Assembly (NCBI GenBank): GCA_019973155.2
Contig: BPQB01000087.1
Location: 62,001 to 126,000 of the forward strand
DNA: 64,000 nt
Direction: 5' to 3'
Origin: Phanerochaete sordida
Lineage: Eukaryota > Basidiomycota > Agaricomycetes > Polyporales > Phanerochaetaceae
A model generated the notes under the pieces. It saw nothing but the letters and a program-made list of their open reading frames with translations, did no database searches and was not told the origin of the DNA. Below are positions 35,942 to 47,539 of this stretch, in pieces (position 1 is the first letter of the stretch; each line of letters opens with the position of its first letter). The position numbers were made by a program, and so were the translations under genes.

Positions 35942-38322
35942 GGCTTGCGTTGTTGGCGGGGAGCAGGAGCTGGGATGGGTGAGGGGGCGGTGGAGGCCAG
36001 GGAGGACAGGGAGGTGGATTTAAGTAATCCGGAGGCGGAGAGCGGATCTTGATCCGATCTGGCGTCAGAGGGCTGATTGCAGACACTCGATCTCGCGTTT
36101 GCCACAAGAAAGGGCTCAAGAGGGCAAATCCATAATCATTAAAATGTCCTGCCCAGACCCAAACGTTATCGATGTCGATGAATTACACTAAATTCCACCC
36201 AGAGGCTCTCCCCGCGTGGCCCAGCGCACATCGATCCCACTCTGAGCCTCTACCGATTCCCCGCGCGCCGCGGCGGGCAGCGAGCACGCACGCGGGGCCC
36301 AAGCGGCACTCTCGACGTTCGTCCACACGACCACTGGCACTGGCCCGCGCGCGCGGCGCTGCGCAGTGCTCGCCGCGCGCGCGGTATGACGCAGGGCCCA
36401 GGCCGCGCGGGCCTCGCCACGGGCGGTGGCGGGCCCGATAAGGCTTCGGAGGGCGACGTGCGCGCGCGCACCCCAGAAGTTGGGAGCGAGTGGAAGAACG
36501 CTTTCTCGGACGCGGACGCGGACGCGATCGTGGGTGCGTTCCAGACAGAGCGAGTGTTGCCATTCAGGGTGCGATTGCCATCGATGGCGGATGCGCTGCA
36601 GCAGCAGGCGCCGCGCCCGCCGCGCCGCCTGGGGCACCCCCGCCCCGCGTGCGCACGACGAGCACCAGCAAGCGGCCGCGCCTGCCCCCTCTGGCAACCC
36701 CGGGCCAGCAGCCTGGTCGTGCCCGACGGCTAATCGCCACGCTACCCAATCACCGATCAAAGTCTGGGAGTGGTCATGGTCGCCGAGGACGCGGAAGCGT
36801 CAGGTACTTGCCGGATTCGCTCGCCAGCGACACGACGCGACATGCGCGCAGAGGCAACCGTCCACGCCGCGGCCTGCAACATCAGTACAGCCAGCGCAGC
36901 TTCGCGAGTCGCGACGAGGCGAGACAGCCCATGCTCCGCACACCGCCGTCAGGTGGGCAGCCAGCGTTGGCGACAGGGAAGAACACCGCTCGCGCCGAGA
37001 AGCCGCTAACGTTACAGATGCCTTCCCAGAGGCTTCCTGCAAGATAGACTTTCGAAAGGCATCCTGTAAGGTCCGCGAGCATGGCAGAAGACTCCGATAA
37101 CGTACCTGGCGTGCTCAGTGCGTGCACCAGCCTCTGACTAACACAACCGTGTCCTGAGAAAGGGTCCAGCGCGGAGCGACGGAGAAGCTGCTGCTCGAGG
37201 TGGCGAGGTGGAGCACCAGACGGGCACACCCTCCGATAGAGCTCGCGCAGGACGGTCGCGCGCGGCAGGGCGCCGCCAAGCGGGGCAGCTGCACTTCCGC
37301 CTAGGGCCTGCGAAACAAACGTGTTAGAGTTGCCGCAGGATTGTCGGCGGCGGGCTCCCACGTTGGCGACGCAGTCGTGCCGGACTAAACGCGCCCGTCG
37401 CGCTCCGACGCCGTAAGCCGCGAGAAGCTGCCAGCAAGGCGGGGTGTGCGCACCTTACGTACAACGTACTCGCAGCGTCCTGGCCGCATCGACGAGGCTA
37501 TCTATCCGAACCGAGCGTGACCATCTGAGACAGCCGCCACGACTCCCCCGCGCTGCTCGCCCGGACAGGGAGGGCCCAGGACGGACGCACGCTCGAGGCC
37601 CGCCGTCACGCGATCGATGCAGGCAGGCCTGCTGCAGGGTGCGGGCCTTCCCCAGATGCACGATATTCCGCGCAGGATCCACCTGGGGCCACGGGAGAAG
37701 CGCGCGATATGTTGATTACCTATCGCGCTGCGCCTGCAGTCGGGTCATGCGAAGGGTCTTCTTTGCGCAGAGCAGTGCTCTGCGCACGGCGAGGGGCTGG
37801 CGGTAAAAGGTCCGACTGAATGCCCGGCTGCGCGAGAGAGGCTCACCGTGCGGGGCGCGGGGCTGCCCTGGGAGGCTGCACGTCCGGGGTGCACACGCAG
37901 CCGTGCTGGGGGCCGCGCCCGCTCACATGTCGCGCGCGGGCCGCAGGAGGCAGGGGCAGATCGTGCGTAATGGCGTCCCCGGCGGATCCCGCGGGCGACA
38001 CGCAGGGACGTGGTGCGTATGTGGCGATACACAGGATGAGAAAGCAGCCTCCACTTTCCTCCGCAGTCTGCAGAATGCGACCAGGTGCGGCGAGGAATGC
38101 GCGATCCGATTCAGGGCCGGCCAAGGGTCGTCGTCGTGAAAGCGAAGGGGCAGGCTGCCGCGCGCGACGCCACGAGCGAGCTGGGCGCCTAGCACGTGAC
38201 TCGGTCTCGAGCCTCTGCGGTGACTTCATCTGTCTCTCTGATCCACCGCGCGAGGGTGGCATCCAGAAAAACCAAGGAAAAAATCGCAAAACCTCTCTGA
38301 CCAGTTTTTACAGCAAGATACC
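35942..38322. other. Long intergenic region, no gene seen
   Basis: 2.4 kb between divergent FKBP12 and SEN15 starts. 36200-36760 and 37800-38200 are GC-rich and open in several frames on both strands, but I find no splice-consistent gene, known motif or RNA. Confidence 0.45.
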
Positions 38323-38892
38323 ATGCAAAGCCACCCCTCGGTACGCCGGCACGCATTTTCTGCGCCATACGCTCACCTTACTTCCCCCACAGCACCCAGA
38401 GCTCTCCGAGCTCGTGCGAAAGTATCCACAGGCGGCCGGATCGCTGTTCCAGACATACAACGACCTGAAGCTCGGTGAGCCCCTGTCCGCATCCAGCGCT
38501 TTGCTCCGCTGACGCGCCTTGCGCGCCCGCAGCGCAGCAGTGGGAGGACCTCGCGGTGCTCGACGTGCCCGCGTGCGCGCGCGGCGCGTTCAGGGGCCGG
38601 CGGCCCAAGACGGTGAGCCACCCCGCACACGCGCACGCGCCCCGCCTGACCGCGCCGCAGGACGACACGCTGTACGTCGTGCCGTGCTCGCTCGCCGAGT
38701 CGCTGAGCATGGAGTGGTGCGTCCTGTGCGCCGTGCGCTGCGCGCCGCGCCCTGCTGACGCGCGCGGCCAGGTTCCACGCGGCGTTCCACGACCTCGGGC
38801 GCCCGCCGCACGTCTACCTCGCGATCAACGCCGAGGACTCGAACATAGTGTACTACAAGCTCAGCCCCGGAATCGTAAAGCCCCCGGTCTAG
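38323..38892 (+). CDS. SEN15: tRNA-splicing endonuclease subunit Sen15
   Basis: Five exons (38323-38340, 38393-38474, 38533-38612, 38661-38716, 38772-38892) encode 118 aa. Sen15 is a structural subunit of the heterotetrameric endonuclease that removes introns from pre-tRNA. The Sen15 domain is recognisable: HPELSELVRKYPQAAGSLF, WEDLAVLDVPA, GRRPKTDDTLYVVPCSLAES, a WFHAAFHDLG helix, and PPHVYLAINAEDSNIVYYKL followed by a short end. The first exon encodes six residues only and could be part of a longer leader. Confidence 0.88.
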
Positions 38893-39121
38893 CCTGCGCC
38901 GCGCGCGCACCAATGGCACGCGGGCCATCTGACCACGGCCGCATTTTACCCGTGGCGCGGCGCACGCGGGTCGCCTGCACTAGCTGGCACGCCGGAGGCT
39001 GCGAAGCCCGGGGGCGGTTGGCCCTTTAGGCTCTGGGAGATCTATCGATAATAGGGGATTACAGTTACAGTAGGCTACAGATAATACACGGCGAGAAGCA
39101 GAAGCAGGGCCGTACATGCTG

Positions 39122-41816
39122 TCAGTGCATCATGCCGCCGCCCGATGCCTCCCGCTCGCCTTCCTTCTCGCGCAGAAGCAGCACAGAAAGACCGGCGATC
39201 AGGAAGATGACCACGCTCGCGTACACGGGGAAGGAGTTGTCAATCACGAGGAGCATCCCGCCAAGTATCGGTGCAATCATACCACCTCTGCGGTAACGGA
39301 GATGAGCGTGAAGTCAATCTGGGCACAGAGATGGCGTACATTCGTGAGAGCGCGGACGCAATGCCACACGCAGTTCCGCGGACTGTGCCACGATATGAGC
39401 ACCTGACCGGCGTGCTGGAGTGTAGGGCGCGACATACCTTTTGTGCCGAAAATCTCTGGCGTCCACCTGCACGTCTGTCGTAAGCACCTTTATCACGTCA
39501 CAATCGAAGGCTACGACGTACCCATACAGGACGGCCCACATTGCCTGCGTGCGGGCGAAATTAACGCTTCTGGCACGAAGGAGCAGGCGATCTGCACTCA
39601 CCGTGGCGCACAGGCTGATGCCGAGCGTGCTGATGCGGACCGCAAGCGAACTCTGCGCCAGCACGAAGAACTCGCAGCACAGTGCCGTACAGAAGGTGCT
39701 GCCCGCGAGGGACCAGCGCCGGCCCAAAGGGGAGTCGACGAGATACGCGCCAAGCTGCGCCGTGTCAGATCAGGCACTCGGGACCCTGAACGCGGCGAGT
39801 ATACGTACGATGGCTCCCGGGCACCCGCCCAGCGAGTAGATCACGACGTCCCACAGGCTGTCCGTCAGGCTTCGCGGCGCGGCGTCGCCGGCGGTGCCTC
39901 TGCCCTCCAGCAGCTTGGGCAGGTAGATGTTGAACATCGTGTAAGCTGTCGCTCAGAGTAAGGTTGGGTCCCACACGTAATCCCGTGCTGCGAAACTTAC
40001 CAAGAGACAGCGTCCACCAGACTATCCACACGAGGACGGTCGTCCGCATCCACTCTGGCGCGAGCACCATGGAGATCCGGTCCATCCACGCCATGAGCGG
40101 CCTCCGTAGCCACCGCGGCAGCTTCCAGCACAGCTTCGTCCCCCTCTCCCCTAACGTCGATGAGGTGCCCTCCCGCGTATGGTGCGACGGCCGGAACGAA
40201 CGCGCCGAGTACGCAGACGCATCCGAGTTCCGCCTCGAGGTGTCTTTCAAGTACGGCTCGTCGGAGGATGGTGCTGGCGGTGACGCAGGGGCTTGGTACG
40301 CGTGCCCGCTGAGGGACACGTTGTGCTCGCCGGTGGCGCTGTAGTCGGGAAGGACGTCCTCCTGCGAGCTCCGCAGCGCCATGCGGCTGGTCTTCGGGAG
40401 TAGCTTCGGACGCGTCTCGTCCGGGGACGAGCTCCGCTCTCTGTCGTCTGCGTCGAACACGAGCTGGCCCTCCATGGAGGTCGGGCTGCTGGTCAGCCGC
40501 TCGCGGTGAGCGACGATTTCGGACTGCGTGAGGTGGTCCCTGACGTCCTCGACGTCGAGGTCCAGCTCGTCGCCGTTGAATTTGGAGATCATTTGCAGCG
40601 ATTCGACGGCTTCTTGGTGACGCCCAGCGTGTACCAAGTACCGTGGCGACTCGTGCAGGCGGAAGAAAGCAATACGGGCGAGGAACATAAGAAGCGTCTA
40701 TCGGACATGTCAGTCGCCATCTTCGTCAGAAGCAAAAATGCTTACTATGAGGCCGAGGGCCATCAGGAGGTACCTCCAACCCATGTTCTGTGTCGCAACA
40801 TCGCACGATGCAGGCTTCGGCGGGCAAGATCTGCTGGGTATCAAGACCAGCCCCGAGATGGCCGCCACCACCGAACCGAAGGAGAAGAAGACTGATAGCG
40901 CAGTGACGAGATACTGCTTGCCGTTCGGCATATGTTCCAGCAGCAATGTGCCATCTGTCGGCATCGAGCCCTGCAAAACGCTCAGCGAAAACGGAGGCAA
41001 GAGAGAGCAAACTTTACGTACACCGACCGCACTTCCAAGGAAGAAGAGCGCTGCACATAGCAGAGGAAAGGTGTTTGCGAGGGAAGCGAGAACGCCAAAA
41101 ACGGCAGTAAGGAACAGTGTTGCGTTGAATGCGGCCGTGCGACCAATCAGGTCAGAACCTGGACAGAGATAGCCCATCTCAGACATCGCTCGCAAGAACA
41201 GAAGGCTGTACTCACATGTTCCCCAGCCTACCGCCCCCAGCATCATCCCCGCGAACATGGTGGACGACAGAAAGCCGATTTTTGAGTCGGGGACTGATAG
41301 TCGGCCGATTCGCGAAGTCAGCATCGCGATAAATGTCATACCGGGGGTTTGTACTGACTGTCAAAGTGCTGCTGCACTCTGGGCAATATTATGGCGATGG
41401 CTTGCATCCACATCTAGCATATGCTGTTGAGACCTGCCCAAGAAGTCGCGAGGAGTGAGACTCACATTATCCGCCAGCCACCCTTGTAATCCAGGGTTAT
41501 TGCTCGTGGTATGAACTTGTCATGCGGGCGCGCAGGGGACTCACCGAAGCCACACAACGACAGGAGCGTCCACTGGTAGCTGCCTTGACACGACCATAGT
41601 CAGCCTTGCGCGTGAAACGGGACAGAATACACGATGCGCACCCATGCCAATCTTGTCTATCGTCCTGTCCAGCGGAGTCCTGCCGTCTGGCATGCCACCC
41701 ATTTCCTCATCCTCGCCCTGTACGAGCCCCTCGCTCTCCTCCGCGTCGGCGCGCTCGTAGTAGCTCATTCTCGCGTCGGTCGACCAGAAACCAGAGAGAC
41801 GGGGGTTAACAGACAT
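39122..41816 (-). CDS. MFS transporter, SV2/SVOP-like
   Basis: About 14 exons on the minus strand, from 41642-41816 down to the stop at 39122-39124. The N-terminal tail is acidic. Transmembrane segments follow with MFS landmarks: IGFLSSTMFAGMMLGAVGWG, SDLIGRTAAFNATLFLTAV, MPTDGTLLLEHMPNGKQYL and a SPRYLVHAGRHQEA loop. A large cytosolic loop between TM6 and TM7 (about 170 residues, Ser/Asp-rich) precedes the second half (YTMFNIYLPKLLEGRG, GAYLVDSPLGRRW, YGWTPEIFGTKVRGTA). This arrangement is typical of the basidiomycete SVOP-like group of sugar-porter relatives. Twelve TM helices are likely; substrate unknown. Two very short exons encode LYG and TPEIFG segments. The gene is convergent with SEN15. 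A TATATAAGG-like element lies about 25 bp upstream of the ATG. Confidence 0.88.
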
Positions 41817-42579
41817 CCTTTGATCGGCCGCGGCGTGGTATATAAGGCTCGAATGTTGCACGGGTTGGCAGAGCTGCTTACGCGAAACAACCGCACTGGA
41901 TTGCAAAATTGGCGCGCTCGGGTTCCGTCAGCATGAACGCTGTCCCACCGACCGCGCACCACGCCGGACGCACCTGGCGCGAGCACGTCGTCCCGAGGAT
42001 GAAGGGCGCTGTAGAGGTTCGTACGCGAAAGCTCGTGTGCAACAAGACGAGAGCGGCGAACAGGATGCTTGGGCGAGAGGCTGGACGCCCGAGCGTGTCT
42101 GCCGCTGTGCATCAGGGCGGATGACATTGCTGGTGCCCGGGGTCCCGGTGCCTGCCCCGCACCGGCGTCGGGGTCCGTACCTGCGGGGTAATAACCGTCG
42201 CGTACGTGCCTTGCCCTGGCGATCCTTTCCCGAACCTTCAGCCCGTCTCAGAGGCACCAGGGAGCAGAGAAATGCCAGAGAGCTCTCGCGCCAACTCCTC
42301 CGCGCGATTTATCGTTCCCTCGTGGATGTACGCATCCCATTTCGGGTCGATCAAGGGTACGTGCTACATAGCATCCCGACATCGCGATTCAGCGAGATTT
42401 CTAGCCTCGTGCAGCTGTATTATAGGCTACGACCCTGCTTTTCTTTGCGCAGGGATTGGTAGGACCGACCTGTGCCGCGTCGACTGACGTGCAAGGGGCC
42501 TAGACGGCGGTCGGGCTTGGCAAGCGGGTTCATGAGCGGAAAGCTCTCACACGTGCCTTTGCGCGCAGCACGAGCGCAG

Positions 42580-42641
42580 CGACAAGTCCGATGGCGTTCC
42601 AAGAGCGATACGACAAGTCCGATGGCGTTCCAAGAGCGATA
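42580..42641. repeat. 31-bp tandem duplication, two perfect copies
   Basis: Two adjacent identical units starting CGACAAGTCCGATGGCG and ending AAGAGCGATA. Recent slippage or repair duplication in non-coding DNA. Confidence 0.9.
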
Positions 42642-43321
42642 CGACTGCGGAACGGGGATTCGTCGACGACGTGTCCTCCTGGTCCCAGCAGCTCAGTCTA
42701 GCACAGTGCTATTTCCTAACGCTCCCTAACGCGCTGGAAGCTGGCAAGTGCAGGATGACGCGTCATTTGGCCCTACGGACATGGTCAATCTCCGAGTGGA
42801 GTCGGCTCGCGACATGAACAAGTCTACAGTAATTTCGAGTTGCGCGTATCATCGACACCAACATCAAAGGTTACTGTTATCTGTCGTGTATGCACGTTCA
42901 CAGAGGTCCGTGAGCGGTGAATCTTCTGTAGTGCCCCACAACGGCATCATCTACTCCTCAGACACATTGGATGACCTCCCGAGCACCCTCGCGCCGAAAA
43001 CCACGCTTCTCAGGCCAAGCATCAGCAACGCTCGCTTGCGGGCCGAGCGTCCTTGCGCTGATCTTGCGTCGTGTACAGTTTTGCGTGGAGTCGCTCGAAA
43101 ATTCGTATGCATTCTGGGCCACGAAAAGCGTAGCGTGTTCTGGTTTCTGAGGCAGAGGCTGTGGCGGTATGGGTCCAGGGCTGTCCGCCCGGAATTTGTT
43201 GCGAGGAGGAAGCGACCGCAAGCGTGTGCCTGCAGGGCTAAATATAGCAACAGCCAGAGCCAGTCTCCACACCACCAGAACCGGCACGCCCACGTTTCTA
43301 TGATCTCACCGCCCGCGCTCC

Positions 43322-43330
43322 CGCAATAAA
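43322..43330 (+). promoter_or_regulatory. TATA-like element of the Cys-rich protein gene
   Basis: GCAATAAAAGG about 90 bp before the ATG. Confidence 0.4.
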
Positions 43331-43418
43331 AGGCGGCCGGGCTCGCTCCCCGCAGCCCATCGCCGTTGCCGTCTCACCCTTGCCCCCACCACCCCCCGAC
43401 GAACACACAAGACACGAC

Positions 43419-43838
43419 ATGGAGGCCCCCAAGCCCGTCATGACCACCTCGACCCAGCCCCAGGCGGTCCAGATGAGTGAGCAGCCCCGCGTACGCCTCC
43501 GCTCCGCGACAACAGGCTTATCTCCGCGCAGACCCGATGGCGGCTCCAGCACGCAACAGCACGCAACAGCATGAGCACGGCAAGGCCTCGCGCCTGAGGG
43601 GTGGAGGTGCCGGCAGGGTGAGTCGCTCTTCCGCAGCCCGAGGCGCAGTGTCGGCTCACACGGCTTTAATGCGCCCCAGGACTGCTTCCTCGGCGCTGTC
43701 GAGTGCTTCCTCTGCTTCGAATGCTGCAAGGACTGCTGCGAGTGCTTCGCCGACATCGTCTGTGCGTACACCTTCCATTCATCATCACCTTGGTACTGAC
43801 CGCCGTTTCCAGGCTGCCCGTGCGAGATGTGCTGCTAA
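43419..43838 (+). CDS. Short cysteine-rich CYSTM-like protein
   Basis: Four exons (43419-43476, 43532-43617, 43680-43761, 43813-43838) encode 83 aa. The N-terminal half is Pro/Gln/Thr-rich and hydrophilic. The C-terminal third is a dense cysteine tract (DCFLGAVECFLCFECC, KDCCECFADIVCC, PCEMCC end) that matches the pattern of CYSTM tail-anchored stress/metal-tolerance proteins. Such proteins sit at membranes through the Cys-rich helix; function here is inferred only. The last exon is 26 nt. Confidence 0.8.
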
Positions 43839-44484
43839 ACACGCGAAGCGTCGACACCCACCGATATCCCCTGTCTGTTGTAATACCGCTGTGGGTTTTG
43901 TACATTAGGACATTCGTGACTTTTCTTGAATCTGGACAGTAAGAATATATATGCTCGTACACGCGGACAATCTAGAGTGCAGTCAAACTTAGTGAATGCG
44001 TGTTCGCCAAGAACCTGGTGGCGCATATGGCCAAGGAACTTGGCGCATCCTCGAGGTACCGTCCCAGTCAAACACCTTTATGTCTTGCAAGAGCTCGCGA
44101 CGTCGCCCGGAGGCAACCATTGCAAAATATTCCAGCACGAGCAATGCAGGACGAGCGCACTTCCCAGCACCTGGAAGTCAACTCGCATACTCTTCACGGC
44201 GGGCTGCGCAGTTACCACAGTGTTGTCCTGCCAGATGACCAGGCCTCAGATGCCTCAAGGCCCCAGGAGCCCACGCAAACATATCACCAGCTTGTCCGTA
44301 TATTTCTTAACCATGACGCCGAAGGCGCTCCGCCGCTCTCTGTGATGTGCACACGGTGACAGGATCCAGATATTGTTCACTTCCAGGTGTACCAAGTGCT
44401 GTAGCTTTTCCCCCAAGCTACACTTCGCAAGACGACCGTCCCTCCCGCTGTCTTGTCGGCACCCATCATAACACTCTTGCACGC
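43839..44484. other. Intergenic, no gene seen
   Basis: 3' region of the Cys-rich gene and promoter of the F-box gene; no further feature. Confidence 0.45.
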
Positions 44485-46541
44485 ATGTCAGACATCCCTT
44501 CGCGGCTTCCCCCTGAACTCATCGATTACATCGTGCTCGATGTTCTCGACGGCGGCGCCAGCTTTGTCCGCGGTCGAGCACTATCTCGCGCAGACAAGCG
44601 TGCCTTGTCGCCATGCATCCTGACCTGCAAGCATTGGGCTGCCCTGCTCCGACCTGCGCTCTTCAGACACATCACTCTCCGCTCGCCCGAGGACATCGAC
44701 ACGCTTATCGCAGTCGCGAAGCTGCATTTGCCCGGAGCCCGGCTCATGACTGACACTGTTCGCTCCCTGACCATCGCGGTCAACCTTGCCTCCGCAGCAG
44801 GAGCTTCGTGGTTGCGTCATACCTACAAATTGGAATGCTTCATGCGCCACGCCGCCCTCCGTATGGTTTGCCTCTCGAACGCCACACGACAGCCATCTTC
44901 CAACACCGCCTGTCTGTCGCACACCCTCTTCTCCCGTCTTCCTACATCTCTGCCACGCATCTGCTTTCGCTACACCACGCTATCGATCAACGGGCTGGTC
45001 GTCACCAGCGCCGCCGAGATCTCACGGGTCCTCGAGAGACTCGCTCTGGTGCAGTTTTGCGCTATCCAGAACGTGCTTTGTCTCGTGGTGCCTCTTGAAG
45101 CCCGCCTGCGTCGCCAGTGTGCTGCCAAGCAGCCTTTGGGGGTTGTGTATGCGCCACGCGAGTTCGCTCGCGATTCCGCAGAAGACGCCGGCGCGTCTTC
45201 TTTTCTTGGAATCCCTGCGTCGCTCGTCCTCGCCGCTCGGTGTCCTCAACAGGACAAGGGTGTTTGGGTCACTACAATCTCGCTGCTTCCGCATCTATTT
45301 TCGCAATATGACTTCAAGTTCAGAACAGCTCTATACACTCCCGGAGGAGGTAATATTTTGCTGGCCTTTGTCGCGCCGTTTTCAATGCTGACCGTGGGTC
45401 TTCTGGCAGATCACTACCAGGCACCAGACGTCGAACAAGAGATCCAAGTTCTTTCAGACGTCGTGGCTTCGTTGGAGGCCACCCTCACGCCGTTCTCTGA
45501 GGAGAGATCAACATATGTTGAATCCCTTCTGCTGTCGCTCCCGCCAGAGGCTGCGGATGAAGAGCTAGATTGGGCGGCATGGGAGGCTTGTCTTCTCAAG
45601 TTCGACCCGGCGTTCATGCCGAAAATCACCATCGAGACTCGCTCAAGTGCCCCATTCGTGCTCACGACGCCTGAGGCAGGCGAGGCAATAGCGTCGCGGA
45701 GGCTGCTCGTACAGCTAGGTGGACCACGGCGCAAGGGTCCGGAACGACGCGAGCGCTCGATTACGCCTGCTGAAGCTGAAGAGCCAGGGCTCAACATCTT
45801 TACCCCCATGCATGATTTTCCCGGGAAGCAGATCCGGGAACCGGGAGGTTGGGGCGTGGATTGGGGAAACGTGCCCGGTGTCCATCATAGTCCCGCCCTG
45901 TGCGACCTCTCCGAAACACCTAGCGATGTCACCCTCGTACCCCAGCTGGTGTACTCACCCTGGCGTGACCTCACAGAACAATTTGAACCCTTGCCCACGA
46001 TCCATTTCAACCAGATCGGGGGTAAAACGTTCGGCCTGTGGGTATCGCAGGTATTGACATGCAACCTAGATTGCGACTTCATCAATGGCGACGAACGACT
46101 ACCGCTGTCGAAAAAACGGCAAACGATCTTGATCCGTATCAATGTGAGTACACCATCCTCTGCGTCTTGGATCAGTCTAACGCGGCGCCGAAGTGGCCAG
46201 GATATCTCCCTTGGGAAATTATTACACAAGGCTTCGCCCACCAGTCGTCAATTCCAATCACTCGCGGAAAACTCACGCGTACAATCGCTCAGGCTATCCA
46301 GTCCATGATAATGGTAAAAATCTACATCGAGCGGTACTATCATTCACTCACGTGTAGGCTGGTGGCACAGAACGAATCCAGCGGCAGATCGCCAGAATTT
46401 GCAGAGGCTTGGTCCCTCGAACGGATGAGCACGAGAGACATTTTACTAACTGAGCTCCATCAGGTCTCTGAAGATAGCTGGCAGCCGGTTTTGTGCTGCA
46501 GAACCTCCTGTGTAAGGCCCTCGGGGCCCGATATGCTATAA
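44485..46541 (+). CDS. F-box protein with basidiomycete-specific C-terminal domain
   Basis: Model: 44485-45349, 45410-46143, 46194-46313, 46371-46541; 629 aa. The first 45 residues are an F-box (LPPELIDYIVLDVL, ILTCKHWAALLRPALFRHIT), which would bind Skp1 in an SCF ubiquitin ligase. A leucine-rich stretch follows (LDWAAWEACLLKFDPAFMPK). The last 270 residues hold a second conserved-looking module (HHSPALCDLSETPSDVTLVP, YSPWRDLTEQFEPLPTIHF, CNLDCDFINGDERLPLSKKR, NWPGYLPWE). I recall such modules in other basidiomycete proteins but cannot name it. Introns 45350-45409 and 46314-46370 are multiples of three, so read-through is also open there. The region 44800-45350 is the least certain. Confidence 0.65.
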
Positions 46542-46544
46542 AGT

Positions 46545-47268
46545 CCAGAGTTTCCTCAAGGGCGAAGGGATACCTTGAGTTTCGCTGAGATTTGCGTCGC
46601 GTACGGCCCTGCCACATCTCGTCCGAACGCTCCGGGTACGCTTCACGCTCGCCGCCGCCACCCACGATGTACCCTCGGGGTCCACCGGGCCCTGCGAGCC
46701 CGTGCGCCGGGCCCACGCCGTCGGGGCAGCCTGCGCGCGCCCCGCGATAGGCATCCCGACGCTCGCGCGCCTCACCCGCTTCCTCGCGCACAGCCCGCAC
46801 GTCGCCGCGCACATGCGCCTTCTCGCGCTCGGGGGCCGCAGCACGCGCGACGGCGCCGTCGCAGGCGCGGACCTGCTGCGCGTGCTCGCGCTGCTGCCGC
46901 GCCTCCACGCGGTGCAGCTTGTCGACGTGCGCGTCGCGCAGCCCGGTGCGCTGGAGCCCGTGCGTGCAGAGATCCAGCACCTGCGGATCTCATTCTGGTC
47001 GCAGGCGTCGGCGCGTTCTGGGAACGTGGAGCTCAAGCATGCGCTCGGCGCGCTCGGCCTCTTCCGCGCAGTGGACGTGCTGCACCTGGGGCCGTTCTTC
47101 AACTTCTTGACCTGCGAGACCGGCTCTGCGATGGTGATTCCCGACGGCGTGGCCGTCCGTGCGCTCTTCCTGAGGAACCCGTGGCCCATGCGGGCGACGT
47201 TGTCGGCACTGCTGGTGTCCCCTCAGCTTGGACTGAAGGCGTTAAATGTTGGGGCAAAGACGAAGTGA
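46545..47268 (+). pseudogene. 5'-truncated copy of the F-box gene at 52024
   Basis: The open frame from about 46700 reads GTPTLARL-like IGIPTLARLTRFLAHSP, DLLRVLALLPRLHAVQLVDV, RAEIQHLRISFWSQASA, VDVLHLGPF and RALFLRNPWPMRATL, almost the same as residues in the gene at 52024. The copy lacks the F-box start. It ends early with a stop after NVGAKTK, where the intact gene continues for about 200 residues. Similarity starts near 46600 without a usable start codon. It sits right behind the other F-box gene, on the same strand. I interpret it as a truncated segmental duplicate, probably not functional. Confidence 0.8.
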
Positions 47269-47539
47269 TGATCCAGATGCCATTTTGGGGCTCGTGAGGC
47301 TATCCGTGCTAATGCCATGCTCGTGTGGCGAGTGGCGGAAGAAATGAAAGGTGCTCAACTTCGATCTGAGCAAAGACGGAAAACAATTGTTGCTCCCGAT
47401 GAGCTGGGATTCGGAGCGTGCAGGTGGATGCGATAAATAAGAGCATATATTCAGTTATTCACACGCAGATGCCGGTGGTACATATCACGATGATGAACAT
47501 AACGGAAATGGACGGTATACAAGGTCAGGAGAAAGACGG

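Larger units (their letters stand above)
41817..43418. other. Intergenic with one tandem duplication
   Basis: 1.6 kb between divergent genes. It has a two-copy 31-bp tandem repeat (42580-42641). No supported gene. Confidence 0.45.

Noticed and set aside
36188..37100. Several 185-224 codon open frames on both strands
   Set aside because: Mutually overlapping, Arg/Ala/Pro-rich, no splice continuity or family resemblance.
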